Positions 34,086 to 41,611 of a stretch of 46,168 bases of DNA are shown piece by piece (within the stretch, counting starts at the first letter, position 1; each line of letters opens with the position of its first letter). A program made the position numbers and the translations under genes. The DNA lies in the NCBI GenBank assembly GCA_946499275.1, contig CAMMRL010000015.1:1-46168 (forward strand). Reading direction: 5' to 3'. Under the pieces are notes generated by a model. The model saw only the letters and a program-made list of their open reading frames with translations. It was not told the DNA's origin and searched no databases. The stretch comes from an uncultured Clostridia bacterium. GTDB lineage: Bacteria; Bacillota; Clostridia; Oscillospirales; Acutalibacteraceae.

Positions 34086-35060
34086 ATGAAACTGAAAAAG
34101 CGCCCTATAGCGATTGCCCTGGCTTTCCTGACCCTCTGTCTCGCACTGGCCGGGTGCACCGCCGGGCCAAGGCCGGGCAGTTCCACCGCTTCGGATCCGG
34201 GCAGTTCCGTACCATCGACACCGGCGGCCATTTGGAAGGAAGCAGTGGCGGCGATGGAGCCCCTCACGGATCTCGATTTGTCCCTCACCCTTGCCACCAC
34301 CACGGAAATGGATGGTTCCACTATCGCGGTGAATATGGGCGGCGATCTGAAAATCAAAGGCCTGGCGGATACGGCAGACGGAACCCTCCCGAAAGATGCG
34401 GAGTTCCTCTGTTCCTTCCACCAATCCGCGATGGGAGAGGAGACGAAGATCTCCCTCTATGGCGCGGAAGAAACGATGTTTATGGATCTCAACGGTGTAA
34501 AGCTAAAATATCCTTTATCTCTAGACGAAATACCGGGTAGCGATTCTTCGACGCCGGATTTACCGGAGTTTTCCGTCCCGGAGATAGATAATGAAAAGCA
34601 GGAACAGATTGCCAAGGCGATGGAAGATATCCTCAGTGAAAACGCTACGGCGACGGAAAAGGACGGAAAAACGCAGATCAACCTGACCATCACCCCGGAA
34701 CAGCTCCAGGATATGATGGGGTTGTTGACCACCGAAGGCGGGCAGCTCCCGGGGCTTTCCGACAATCCCTTATCCGAATCTCTGCAGTTTTCGGACATCA
34801 CGATGGCCGTCACTCTCAATGAAAAGCGTTATTTCGAAAAATTCGAGATGAAACTGTCCGGGACGATGACCGTGGCGGATGAAGAAAATGCGGCTGCCGG
34901 CGTCTCGGCCACGGCTCATGTGACGCTGGCGGTGGAGTTCCACGGTCTCGGCCAGCCGGTGACAATTGCGCCACCCGCCGATCTGGAGGAATACATGGAT
35001 ATTGAGGAGTACTACACGCAGTTTCCAGACTACGGGGAGTATTCCTCTTGGGCCGCCTAA
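34086..35060 (+). CDS. Lipoprotein of unknown function
   Basis: A 324-residue exported lipoprotein. A lysine-rich N-terminus and hydrophobic core end in the lipobox LALAGC, with the lipidated Cys at 24, then a Ser/Pro-rich linker to ~residue 48. The mature part alternates beta-rich stretches (LSLTLATTTEMDGSTIAVNMGGDLKI; FEMKLSGTMTVADEENAA), resembling DUF6612/LppX-like lipid-binding folds, but I do not recognise the family firmly. It ends with an acidic, aromatic EEYMDIEEYYTQFPDYGEYSSW tail. AGGAGG precedes the ATG. A perfect palindromic terminator follows. Confidence 0.8.
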   Translation: MKLKKRPIAIALAFLTLCLALAGCTAGPRPGSSTASDPGSSVPSTPAAIWKEAVAAMEPLTDLDLSLTLATTTEMDGSTIAVNMGGDLKIKGLADTADGTLPKDAEFLCSFHQSAMGEETKISLYGAEETMFMDLNGVKLKYPLSLDEIPGSDSSTPDLPEFSVPEIDNEKQEQIAKAMEDILSENATATEKDGKTQINLTITPEQLQDMMGLLTTEGGQLPGLSDNPLSESLQFSDITMAVTLNEKRYFEKFEMKLSGTMTVADEENAAAGVSATAHVTLAVEFHGLGQPVTIAPPADLEEYMDIEEYYTQFPDYGEYSSWAA

Positions 35061-35063
35061 TTT

Positions 35064-35115
35064 TTGATAAAAAAGGAGGGTTCCGGTAATTACCGGAACC
35101 CTCCTTTTTTATCAA
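35064..35115. terminator. Perfect 52-bp palindrome, bidirectional terminator
   Basis: Positions 35064-35089 are the exact reverse complement of 35090-35115, with no mismatch and no spacer. The core is GGAGGGTTCCGGTAA and its complement, flanked by A6 on one side and T6 on the other, so RNA from either strand ends in a U-run. It starts 4 bases after the lipoprotein stop. Confidence 0.9.
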
Positions 35116-35189
35116 AGCAAAACAAAAAAACGGGACATACTAACGGCATACCCAACCAGGGCAATATGCGTGCAGGGAGGACGAACGCC

Positions 35190-35897
<708 letters not shown>

Positions 35898-35905
35898 CTG
35901 CCGGG

Positions 35906-36337
35906 CTACGGCTCGTCCCCCATCGCTTCCTCGCCGTACAGCTCGGTACAGATATGGTCGTAAATCTCCCGCGCCGTGCCGTAAATTTCCTTCACCCGCT
36001 CGTCCGAAAGCCGCAGGTCGATGTCGGATGGGTACCGGGTTTCGATATACAGGCGGTTCATCTTGGCGGTCGCGTCCAGCCACTGGGAAAAGCCGCGGTT
36101 ATGCTTCATCGCCTGCCGGCAGAGCCAGGTTAGGTTGTGGCCATCCACCAGCGTGCCGGTCCGGTCGATCAGGTAGGCTTTGAACGCCTTTTCCATCCCC
36201 TGTTGACAATGGAACGCTGCGGCTTCCGTGCACTGTTCCTGCTCGATCAGCAGACGGGCGGCAAGCAGGTCGCCCGCCGCGATTTCCAGCCAGTCAAAAT
36301 ATTTCCGGCTGTCCTTGGAATGCCTAGTCGGCCGCAT
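35906..36337 (-). CDS. HEPN domain protein (partner of the nucleotidyltransferase-like gene)
   Basis: A 143-residue helical HEPN protein. The typical pattern DWLEIAAGDLLAARLLIEQ (residues ~15-33), ECTEAAAFHCQQGMEKAFKAYLI (~36-60) and VDGHNLTWLC is seen. The RX4-6H RNase motif of HepT toxins is not apparent; an R-x7-H occurs instead, so nuclease activity is doubtful. The start at 36337 overlaps the upstream gene by 14 bases and has GGGGAGG before it. Together they have the layout of an MNT/HEPN toxin-antitoxin or substrate-binding pair. Confidence 0.82.
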   Translation of the reverse strand: MRPTRHSKDSRKYFDWLEIAAGDLLAARLLIEQEQCTEAAAFHCQQGMEKAFKAYLIDRTGTLVDGHNLTWLCRQAMKHNRGFSQWLDATAKMNRLYIETRYPSDIDLRLSDERVKEIYGTAREIYDHICTELYGEEAMGDEP

Positions 36338-36635
36338 ATAGCAACCTCCCCGTTTCCCGGATATGCTGGGCAAAGCTCAGCTTTGTGTCCAGCAGGCGTT
36401 TCCATTCTTCCTGTGTATACACCAGCAGGTCGAACGGAAGATCCGATTCCAGTTCCATATACAGCCGGCACTCCGTTTCCTGGGAATCGCCGCCGGGGAT
36501 GATCACGCAGAGCTTCACCGCGGTCAGATCCCCCGCCAGGCTGCTTTTTTGATGGAACATATAAATCTGCCGCGGGGCGCACAAATGGACAATCGCATCC
36601 CGCAGGGCGGTAAGCCGCTCTTCCTTTTTTCCCAT
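36324..36635 (-). CDS. MNT-type nucleotidyltransferase-like protein, catalytic motif lost
   Basis: A 103-residue protein with the size, C-terminus (FDLLVYTQEEWKRL ... IRETGRLLYA) and operon position of minimal nucleotidyltransferases that accompany HEPN proteins. The catalytic GSxxxG...DxD segment is replaced by MFHQKSSLAG ... LTAVKLCVI (residues 26-45), so Gly-Ser and both metal aspartates are gone; only the third Asp (69) remains. It may act as a binding or neutralising partner without AMPylation. Confidence in the assignment rests partly on the HEPN neighbour. Confidence 0.65.
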   Translation of the reverse strand: MGKKEERLTALRDAIVHLCAPRQIYMFHQKSSLAGDLTAVKLCVIIPGGDSQETECRLYMELESDLPFDLLVYTQEEWKRLLDTKLSFAQHIRETGRLLYAAD

Positions 36636-36791
36636 TATATATCACCCATCCTTTCCTCACCGGTTTTGGAAGACGTTTTCGCCGTTTTTATCGGGGAAGC
36701 CACGGAAACTCTCGCTTAAGGGCAAAGCCGTAAGAACCACGGCTGCGTACCCCCGCCATAGCGACGGCGTGTCTCCCTCTTTCCCGGGCTT

Positions 36792-36800
36792 ATTATACCA
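36792..36800 (-). promoter_or_regulatory. Extended -10 promoter of the MNT/HEPN pair
   Basis: Minus-strand TGGTATAAT, an extended -10 without a clear -35, about 155 bases before the first gene. Confidence 0.5.
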
Positions 36801-36831
36801 CAAAAAGCTAGCAAACACACCCGCCCGGTAA

Positions 36832-36861
36832 TTGACAAAGCCCCGCCTTATGGTGTACACT
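36832..36861 (+). promoter_or_regulatory. Promoter of tRNA-Arg
   Basis: Consensus TTGACA, 18-base spacer, TACACT, 15 bases before the tRNA. Confidence 0.75.
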
Positions 36862-36875
36862 ACCAAAGGATACAA

Positions 36876-36952
36876 GCGCCTATAGCTCAGTAGGATAGAG
36901 CGTCCGCCTCCTAAGCGGAAGGCCGGTGGTTCGAATCCACTTAGGCGCGCCA
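36876..36952 (+). tRNA. tRNA-Arg (anticodon CCT)
   Basis: A full cloverleaf with acceptor GCGCCTA/TAGGCGC, D-arm GCTCAGTAGGATAGAGC, anticodon stem TCCGC/GCGGA with loop CTCCTAA (anticodon CCT, reading AGG), T-arm GTGGTTCGAATCCAC and an encoded CCA. AGG is a rare codon in GC-rich genomes of this kind. Confidence 0.96.
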
Positions 36953-36953
36953 G

Positions 36954-36990
36954 ACCTGCGGTCGACGATTCGCTCACCGCAGGTTTTTCT
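36954..36990 (+). terminator. Terminator of tRNA-Arg
   Basis: ACCTGCGGT pairs perfectly with ACCGCAGGT, followed by TTTTTCTTTTT. It starts one base after the CCA end. Confidence 0.88.
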
Positions 36991-37465
36991 TTTTACCTGC
37001 GCAGAAGCCGGGTACATTTTTCACAAACCAAATCCTTAATAGATAACGGTTGAAGTTATGGCTCATTCTTTTTCGAATGATCCGGCTTCAGCCGTTTTTT
37101 ATTCCCAGAAGCCCTACGTTAACAGACGGTTTTAATCGGTCTTATCGGATGATTTTTTGATGCTTTAAGCGCCATTACGCGTGGACTTACGGATGCTTTC
37201 CATGTGAAAAGGTCTCCCAAAAGGCTGGATTACACAGGCAACCGGTTTTCCAGCGGTAAAGCGGACATGCCCTTTGCCATCTTCTTACCGGAATGGCAGA
37301 CAATGTGCAGACCGTACGGGGCGGACAACGCGATCGCTGTAGGGCGGGGGTTTACGAGAGCTGGGGCGGTGTGGCGGCAGGTGCACGCATGGGGCCGATT
37401 CCCACGGGCTACCGCACCCGGCAAAAAGCAGGGCTGTCCAGTTGCATACGGCCAATCCCCCGCAT
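36991..37465. other. Gene-poor region between tRNA-Arg and the truncated AraC gene
   Basis: About 475 bases with no convincing gene; open frames of up to ~97 codons here have no ribosome binding site or family features. The AT-rich part 37000-37200 carries a large hairpin at 37045-37100. The rest is GC-rich and may be eroded coding sequence, in keeping with the decayed genes that follow. Confidence 0.5.
37045..37100 (+). terminator. Large two-part hairpin ending in T6
   Basis: AACGGTTGAAG pairs with CTTCAGCCGTT (one G-T pair), enclosing a second hairpin TCATTC/GAATGA, and is followed by TTTTTTATT on the plus strand. It is a plausible terminator, but the only plus-strand gene upstream (the tRNA) already has one, so an unseen transcript may end here. 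Confidence 0.55.
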
Positions 37466-37999
37466 TTATGCGGAGTGGCGGGCGGACCGTGCCATAGCGG
37501 CGCGGTATTGGCGGGGAGAAAGCCCGGACTGCTTGGTAAAGACGGTGGAGAAATAAGCGGGGGACAGGAACCCGCAAGCCATGCCGACATCGTGAATCGA
37601 AAGCCGGGTGGTTGCCAACAGCTGCCGGGCCCGCTCCATCCGTCTCTCGGTGATATAGGAGGAAAAGGATTTACCGGTATAAGCGGTAAACAACTCGGAA
37701 AGATAGGCCTTGCTGATATAGACTTTTGCCGCGACCTCTTCCAGCCGTAAATTCTTGTCCAAATTCCGATCGATGTATTCCTTGGTCCGGAGGATATACA
37801 TATTCAGCGGAGACCATCCTTCCAGTTGCCGACAATAGTTTTGTATAATCGTGTCCGCCGAGCGGAAAAAGGTTTCTTTGGTGCGGCAATGATGGATAAG
37901 CAGGCCGTTTTCATAGCAGCATTGGTGCAGGGAACGGCCGGTTGTGTACAGGATGTAGTTATAAAAACTTCGGTTCATGGAGGTCAGAAAAACCAGCAT
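37466..37999 (-). CDS. AraC-family regulator, N-terminally truncated
   Basis: A 177-residue protein whose C-terminal ~100 residues are a complete AraC double helix-turn-helix (KEYIDRNLDKNLRLEEVAAKVYISKAYLSELF ... ERARQLLATTRLSIHDVGMACGFLSPAYFSTVFTKQSGLSPRQYR). Only about 75 residues precede it, where such clostridial regulators normally have ~180-200, and the available ATGs at 37999 and 37978 have no ribosome binding site. The frame ends upstream where a remnant of another gene begins on the opposite strand, so a deletion probably removed the promoter-proximal part. It may not be expressed. Confidence 0.7.
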   Translation of the reverse strand: MLVFLTSMNRSFYNYILYTTGRSLHQCCYENGLLIHHCRTKETFFRSADTIIQNYCRQLEGWSPLNMYILRTKEYIDRNLDKNLRLEEVAAKVYISKAYLSELFTAYTGKSFSSYITERRMERARQLLATTRLSIHDVGMACGFLSPAYFSTVFTKQSGLSPRQYRAAMARSARHSA

Positions 38000-38078
38000 A
38001 TCCGGAAAGGAGGGCCCCGGCCCGTTGAACAAGCATCGGGACTGCTCCGAAAAGGAGCAGTCCCAGCGCCTGAAGGCG

Positions 38079-38267
38079 CTGGACTACCATCTGGTACTGG
38101 CGGACGACGTTTCCCTGCACCTCTGCAATGAGACCAATACCGGGCTGTGTGTCAGTTTTCCCCTGGTCAGCCATGTGCAGATCGCCGGCCATCTGCCGCT
38201 TATGGGCATCCGGGGAACCGATTTTATTCTGGAGACGGTGGACCGGTACTATCAGATACTGGAGTGA
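38079..38267 (+). pseudogene. C-terminal remnant of a nitrogenase-like component 1 protein
   Basis: About 62 residues, reading DYHLVLADDVSLHLCNETNT ... FPLVSHVQIAGHLPLMGIRG ... ILETVDRYYQILE, look like the extreme C-terminus of nitrogenase-like component 1 (NifD/NifK-fold) oxidoreductases, where a Pro-Leu-Met-Gly-x-Arg-Gly segment and a final helix are usual. The bulk of the protein is missing; the frame starts in hairpin-rich DNA at the end of the truncated AraC gene. It ends 4 bases before the flavodoxin start, as in an operon. The family call is from memory of the motif and needs a profile search. Confidence 0.42.
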
Positions 38268-38271
38268 GCCG

Positions 38272-38701
38272 ATGGAGTTAAGGATCGTCTATTCCAGCGT
38301 GACTGGGAACACCCGGCGGCTGGCGGATATCGGGGAACGAGATGCTCTGCCGGGTGCGGATGTCTGCCTGGTAGGCTACTGGGCGGATAAGGGTCTCCCC
38401 CACGAGCGCGTCTCCGCCTTTCTCCAAAACCAGGGGAGGCCTGTTCGGCACCCTGGGGGCGTATCCTTACGGCAAACACGCCCGCATGGTCCAGGCAGCC
38501 GCCAAGGAACTGTTGGACGACAGCTGCCCGCTGATCGGCAGCTTTCTCTGCCAGGGCGCGGCGGATCCCCGTCTGTTGGAACGGTTGCGGCGTTCCGGCG
38601 GCGCCGACAATCCCGAAACACGGCGCCGTCGCCAAAATGCGGCCAACCATCTCAATGAGGATGACATGCACTATGCTGCCGCCCTGTTTCGGGAAAGGTA
38701 A
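38272..38701 (+). pseudogene. Flavodoxin-family protein, frameshifted and internally shortened
   Basis: The start reads MELRIVYSSVTGNTRRLADI, an FMN phosphate-binding loop (SSVTGNT). It continues to VCLVGYWADKGLP and stays in frame until about 38435, then the family sequence resumes in the +1 frame as GGLFGTLGAYPYGKHARMVQ and runs to a stop at 38701. About 10-15 residues expected between the phosphate loop and GYW are also missing. The original enzyme would have been ~160 residues and probably supplied electrons to the oxidoreductase encoded just upstream. Confidence 0.8.
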
Positions 38702-38832
38702 TGAACGCCTGAGGGGCAAATCCTGTTTTTCAAACCGGTCTATCGGGGAACGGGCTTTTTCCGGCTGTAACAGCGTGAGGTTTGAAACCCTGAAAAGCGT
38801 TTGCGCTAGCACATATTCTTTCTTTATACGAC

Positions 38833-38868
38833 AAAAGAGGCCGCCGGCCAATCGCCGGCGGCTTCTTA
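38833..38868 (-). terminator. Terminator of the surface-protein fragment
   Basis: GCCGCCGGC pairs perfectly with GCCGGCGGC around five bases, followed on the minus strand by CTCTTTTG. It lies 22 bases after the stop at 38890. Confidence 0.6.
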
Positions 38869-38889
38869 TGTCGCTATTTCTTCTCACGT

Positions 38890-39183
38890 TTACGATCCTT
38901 GCGTGGGTGGCTCTTCCCCATCCGGGGGCGTTCCTATCCGCGGACGAATCACAAAATACCAGAGAGCGACTCCTCCGCCTGCCAATACCACTACAGCAGC
39001 GATAATTACTGGAATCCAGGGGAATCCGACCGGCGAAGGATTCTCCTGGCCGGCGTCGTTGCCGACCGGCACCGTTTGGGTAGCGGTGGTTCCGGTGGAT
39101 GAGATCAGCTGTGTCGTCTCTCCAAGTGCCGTAGTGGATTCTTCTTCGCTTGAAGGCTCGGTCGTTTCTTCCTCAACCGGCAC
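38890..39183 (-). pseudogene. C-terminal anchor of a truncated surface protein
   Basis: The 97-residue frame starts with a GTG and consists of a Thr/Glu/Ser-rich stalk (EEETTEPSSEEESTTALGE), a Pro-rich linker, one membrane helix (WIPVIIAAVVVLAGGGVALWYFVI, ~55-79) and a short cytoplasmic tail. This is the usual C-terminal end of a large exported protein, but there is no signal peptide and the frame closes with TGA at about 39214. The frame open just upstream (39105-39371) is offset by one base, so a frameshift or deletion likely cut the gene. Confidence 0.6.
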
Positions 39184-39396
39184 GGTACCAGCATCCGGCT
39201 CCTTCGGATAGTATCAATCAACAGGCCAAAGTTTGCATCCTGCTGCGCCAGCCTAATAAAGACACGCAGGCCGTAAATTTGTCCGTCTCCAATGCAGAAG
39301 ACGTGTAACCCACGATACCCCGCTTTTATCTGTTGGATAACGGTTCGCGGCGATTGTTTTATTCGGGTCAACGGTTAAACAGTCTCACCAGCCAAA

Positions 39397-39427
39397 CGCC
39401 GTGGACAGATTATCTCCACGGCGTTTT
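39397..39427 (+). terminator. Plus-strand terminator-like hairpin
   Basis: CGCCGTGGA pairs with TCCACGGCG around a 9-base loop, followed by TTTTATAATTTTT. No intact plus-strand gene precedes it; the flavodoxin pseudogene ends 700 bases upstream. Confidence 0.65.
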
Positions 39428-39537
39428 ATAATTTTTCATAGAAATGGTCCGCTAGCGCCCCCAAAACCATACTGGCGAAGCGTGCCTATTCTGAAGCAAT
39501 ACGGCCAGACCAGGCGACCATGCGGCCAAAAAGAAAT

Positions 39538-39590
39538 CCTCCCGGACATGGATAAGGTTTGTCCAGAGCGCGAATACTAGGTCCGGGAGG
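39538..39590 (+). promoter_or_regulatory. Inverted repeat masking the coat gene ribosome binding site
   Basis: CCTCCCGGAC (39538-39547) is the perfect complement of GTCCGGGAGG (39581-39590). The second arm is the Shine-Dalgarno sequence of the gene starting at 39598. In a transcript that includes both arms, the ribosome binding site would be paired in a 10-bp stem, which suggests translational control or dependence on a start site inside the loop. Confidence 0.6.
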
Positions 39591-39597
39591 TGAAAAA

Positions 39598-39771
39598 ATG
39601 AGCCCGAAAGAACTGCTCTATATCGAGGACGCATTGGGACACGAACAATTCCTGAAAACGCAGTGCCAGGACGCGGTGCAGAACCTGCAGGACGCCGACC
39701 TGAAAAACTGCGTCCAGCAACTGTTGAACAAACATCAACAGCTCTTCAACAATTTCTATCAGCTCGTATAA
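39598..39771 (+). CDS. Small CotF-like spore coat protein
   Basis: A 57-residue helical protein (MSPKELLYIEDALGHEQFLK ... NFYQLV) of the small coat-F-like group found in sporulating Clostridia, usually next to a larger CotF-type gene as here. Its role in the coat is structural and not well defined. The ATG at 39598 follows GGGAGGTGAAAAA. The binding site is inside an inverted repeat, so expression may be gated. The next coat gene starts 28 bases downstream. Confidence 0.82.
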   Translation: MSPKELLYIEDALGHEQFLKTQCQDAVQNLQDADLKNCVQQLLNKHQQLFNNFYQLV

Positions 39772-39799
39772 GCATTGCGCTAGGAAAGGAGGGAAAATT

Positions 39800-40045
39800 A
39801 TGGACGATAAATGCATCATGGAAAACATCCTACTCACCACCAAAGGGGTGTGCGACCTGTACCTGCACGGCACCATCGAATCCAGCACCATGAACGTACA
39901 CAGCGCGTTTGACTGCGCGCTGAAGGATTCCCTGGCCATGCAGGACGATATCTACAAAAAGATGGCGGCGAAGGGCTGGTATCCGGCGGAACAAGCGGAA
40001 CAACAGAAGCTCCAGCAAGTCAAGCAAAAATTCGCCAACCAATAA
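39800..40045 (+). CDS. CotF-family spore coat protein
   Basis: An 81-residue protein (MDDKCIMENILLTTKGVCDL ... KKMAAKGWYPAEQAEQQK) matching the CotF-type coat proteins of Clostridia, with the conserved NILLTTKGVCDLYLHGTIES and AKGWYP segments. It lies in an operon after the 57-residue coat gene and is followed by a terminator. AAAGGAGGG precedes the ATG. Expression in the mother cell late in sporulation is expected from family knowledge; no SigK or SigE promoter was clearly seen. Confidence 0.88.
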   Translation: MDDKCIMENILLTTKGVCDLYLHGTIESSTMNVHSAFDCALKDSLAMQDDIYKKMAAKGWYPAEQAEQQKLQQVKQKFANQ

Positions 40046-40066
40046 AAACGGCGAAACAACGATGCG

Positions 40067-40112
40067 GGAGACCGGGGGGAAAACCAATTCCCCTCCGGTC
40101 TCTTGTTGTTCC
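40067..40112 (+). terminator. Terminator of the coat protein operon
   Basis: GAGACCGG..GGGG and CCCC..CCGGTCTC pair around AAAACCAATT, followed by TTGTTGTT. Confidence 0.75.
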
Positions 40113-40457
40113 GATTTGCTCACTCTGTGCCCGGAATGTCTCTGGAATGTTTTCAATGAAAAACAGCTCCGGTTCTCCTTCCTCGGGCGGTACCAAAGAC
40201 GGGGACCGGCATGTATAAACGGGCAGCCCTTATTGGATTCATGCCGGTATAGCTCCACCCCTTGGAAAGCGCCGGATTTCTGTACGCAAACGGGACCCTC
40301 TCCGGGAGCGGAATAAAACGGTATTGCACGCCGTCCCACTCAATCCGTCTCTCCATCCAACGCGTATTTCCTCTCCCTTTTCCTCCTCCTTCTCTTCTTG
40401 ACAAAGGGGACGGCTAGAGATATTCTAAAAAACACATGGAATATCTTTGGAGGATTT
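40113..40457. other. Intergenic region, possible small minus-strand gene
   Basis: Mostly without signal. On the minus strand a 67-codon frame (40153-40356) reads MERRIEWDGVQYRFIPLPER and on, with a weak GAGAGG site 13 bases before the ATG. The WDGVQYRFIPLPERVPFAYR part looks protein-like, but no family was recognised, so it is not called as a gene. Confidence 0.35.
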
Positions 40458-40928
40458 ATGCCGCATTCTTTTTCCTTTTTTAGCGACCTCGCTTTAACGG
40501 ATGGGGAAATCGCCCTGCAACTTGCCGCTACGGACCCATCACCTCCGGAACTCGGCGGCGTGCCAACCTATCGCTTTGCCATTGTCCGCTGTGCCGACCG
40601 GCAGGAGGTGGGCCGCTGCGATCTCCGCGTTGGGTTCAGCGAATCCCTCTATTATGCGGGAAACATCGGGTATTCCGTAGCCCCTGCCCATCGGGGAAAC
40701 GGCTACGCCCTGAAAGCCTGCCGCCTGCTTCTGGAATTGGCGAAACGACATCGTATGCCGCAGGTGGTGATCACCTGCCGGCCGAACAATCTCCCCTCCC
40801 GGCGGGTCTGCGAAAAGCTGGGCGCGGTTCTGCGGGGCGTGGTATCCCTGCCTTCCGGCCATCCTCTTTACCGGGACGGCGACCGCCAGGAATGCCGGTA
40901 CATCCTCAATTTTGATGAATTCCGGTAA
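40458..40928 (+). CDS. GNAT family N-acetyltransferase
   Basis: A 156-residue GNAT protein with the acetyl-CoA motif IGYSVAPAHRGNGYALKACRLLLELA (about residues 74-99) and a second motif in VVITCRPNNLPSRRVCEKLGAVLRG, typical of RimJ/L-like enzymes. The ATG at 40458 follows TTGGAGGA; an upstream in-frame start at 40398 was rejected. The substrate is unknown. It lies about 100 bases upstream of spoVAE, which may be read from the same transcript. Confidence 0.85.
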   Translation: MPHSFSFFSDLALTDGEIALQLAATDPSPPELGGVPTYRFAIVRCADRQEVGRCDLRVGFSESLYYAGNIGYSVAPAHRGNGYALKACRLLLELAKRHRMPQVVITCRPNNLPSRRVCEKLGAVLRGVVSLPSGHPLYRDGDRQECRYILNFDEFR

Positions 40929-41032
40929 TTTTTTCGTCTGTTCCGCATCCATAGGAATAATCAGCGCAATTTCGGAACATCCTATGCCCGTAAACGCCCT
41001 GCGATGGGCAGAGGAAAGGGTGGTTATAGCGC

Positions 41033-41398
41033 ATGGACTGGATGATGATTCTCAAGGCGTTCCTGGTAGGCGGCGGAATCTGCGTGATCGGCCAGCTTTT
41101 AATCGATTACACGGCGATGACGCCCGCGCGCATTTTGGTACTTTTCGTTACGCTGGGCGTGGTGCTCACTGCTGTAGGGCTATACGAGCCGCTGGTACAA
41201 TTCGCCGGCGGCGGGGCCACCGTCCCACTGACGGGCTTCGGGTACTCCCTGGCCAAAGGCGTGGAAGAAGCGGTCAAGGAACAGGGTTTGATCGGCTCTT
41301 TGACCGGCGGGATCACCGGAACAGCGGGCGGTATTGCCGCATCTATTTTCCTCGGTTTCCTTTGTGCTCTGGTTGCCAAATCCGGCGACAAATCCTGA
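41033..41398 (+). CDS. spoVAE: Stage V sporulation protein AE
   Basis: A 121-residue SpoVAE with three to four membrane helices (ILKAFLVGGGICVIGQLLID; PARILVLFVTLGVVLTAVGLYEP; the C-terminal GGIAASIFLGFLCALVAK) and the GGGATVPLTGFGYSLAKGV loop. It forms part of the SpoVA channel for dipicolinic acid in the forespore inner membrane. SpoVAC and SpoVAD, usually adjacent, are absent here, so it is a detached copy. AGGGTGG precedes the ATG. A clean terminator follows. Confidence 0.92.
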   Translation: MDWMMILKAFLVGGGICVIGQLLIDYTAMTPARILVLFVTLGVVLTAVGLYEPLVQFAGGGATVPLTGFGYSLAKGVEEAVKEQGLIGSLTGGITGTAGGIAASIFLGFLCALVAKSGDKS

Positions 41399-41414
41399 GC
41401 ATAGCAGCGTGACC

Positions 41415-41445
41415 AAAAAAGACGGCCGATTTGGCCGTCTTTTTT
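41415..41445 (+). terminator. Terminator of spoVAE
   Basis: AAAAAAGACGGCC pairs perfectly with GGCCGTCTTTTTT around GATTT, ending in T6. It could also act on the opposite strand. Confidence 0.92.
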
Positions 41446-41611
41446 CCATTGATTCGATCCCCTCTCCCCTATCCCTTCGCCTTTTTAACCGCTTTCCCGC
41501 GTGGTTCTTTTGTTTTCTGGATTGATTTTTCCAGTTTTTTCTAGTACAATAGGAAATGGGATTATGGTTTATCCACATTATAGGCCGATTCGGTGGAAAA
41601 GGAGATGCGGT

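Larger units (their letters stand above)
39184..39597. other. Remnant-bearing intergenic region before the coat genes
   Basis: No intact gene. The left part (to about 39371) may be eroded coding sequence of the surface protein. A plus-strand terminator (39397-39427) and the inverted repeat that masks the coat gene's ribosome binding site (39538-39590) occupy the right part. Confidence 0.5.

Noticed and set aside
36876..37465. Integrated element using tRNA-Arg as attachment site
   Set aside because: No integrase, no repeat of the tRNA 3' end and no phage-like genes downstream.
37204..37497. 97-codon plus-strand frame between tRNA-Arg and AraC
   Set aside because: No ribosome binding site, low-quality composition, and it overlaps the AraC gene end.
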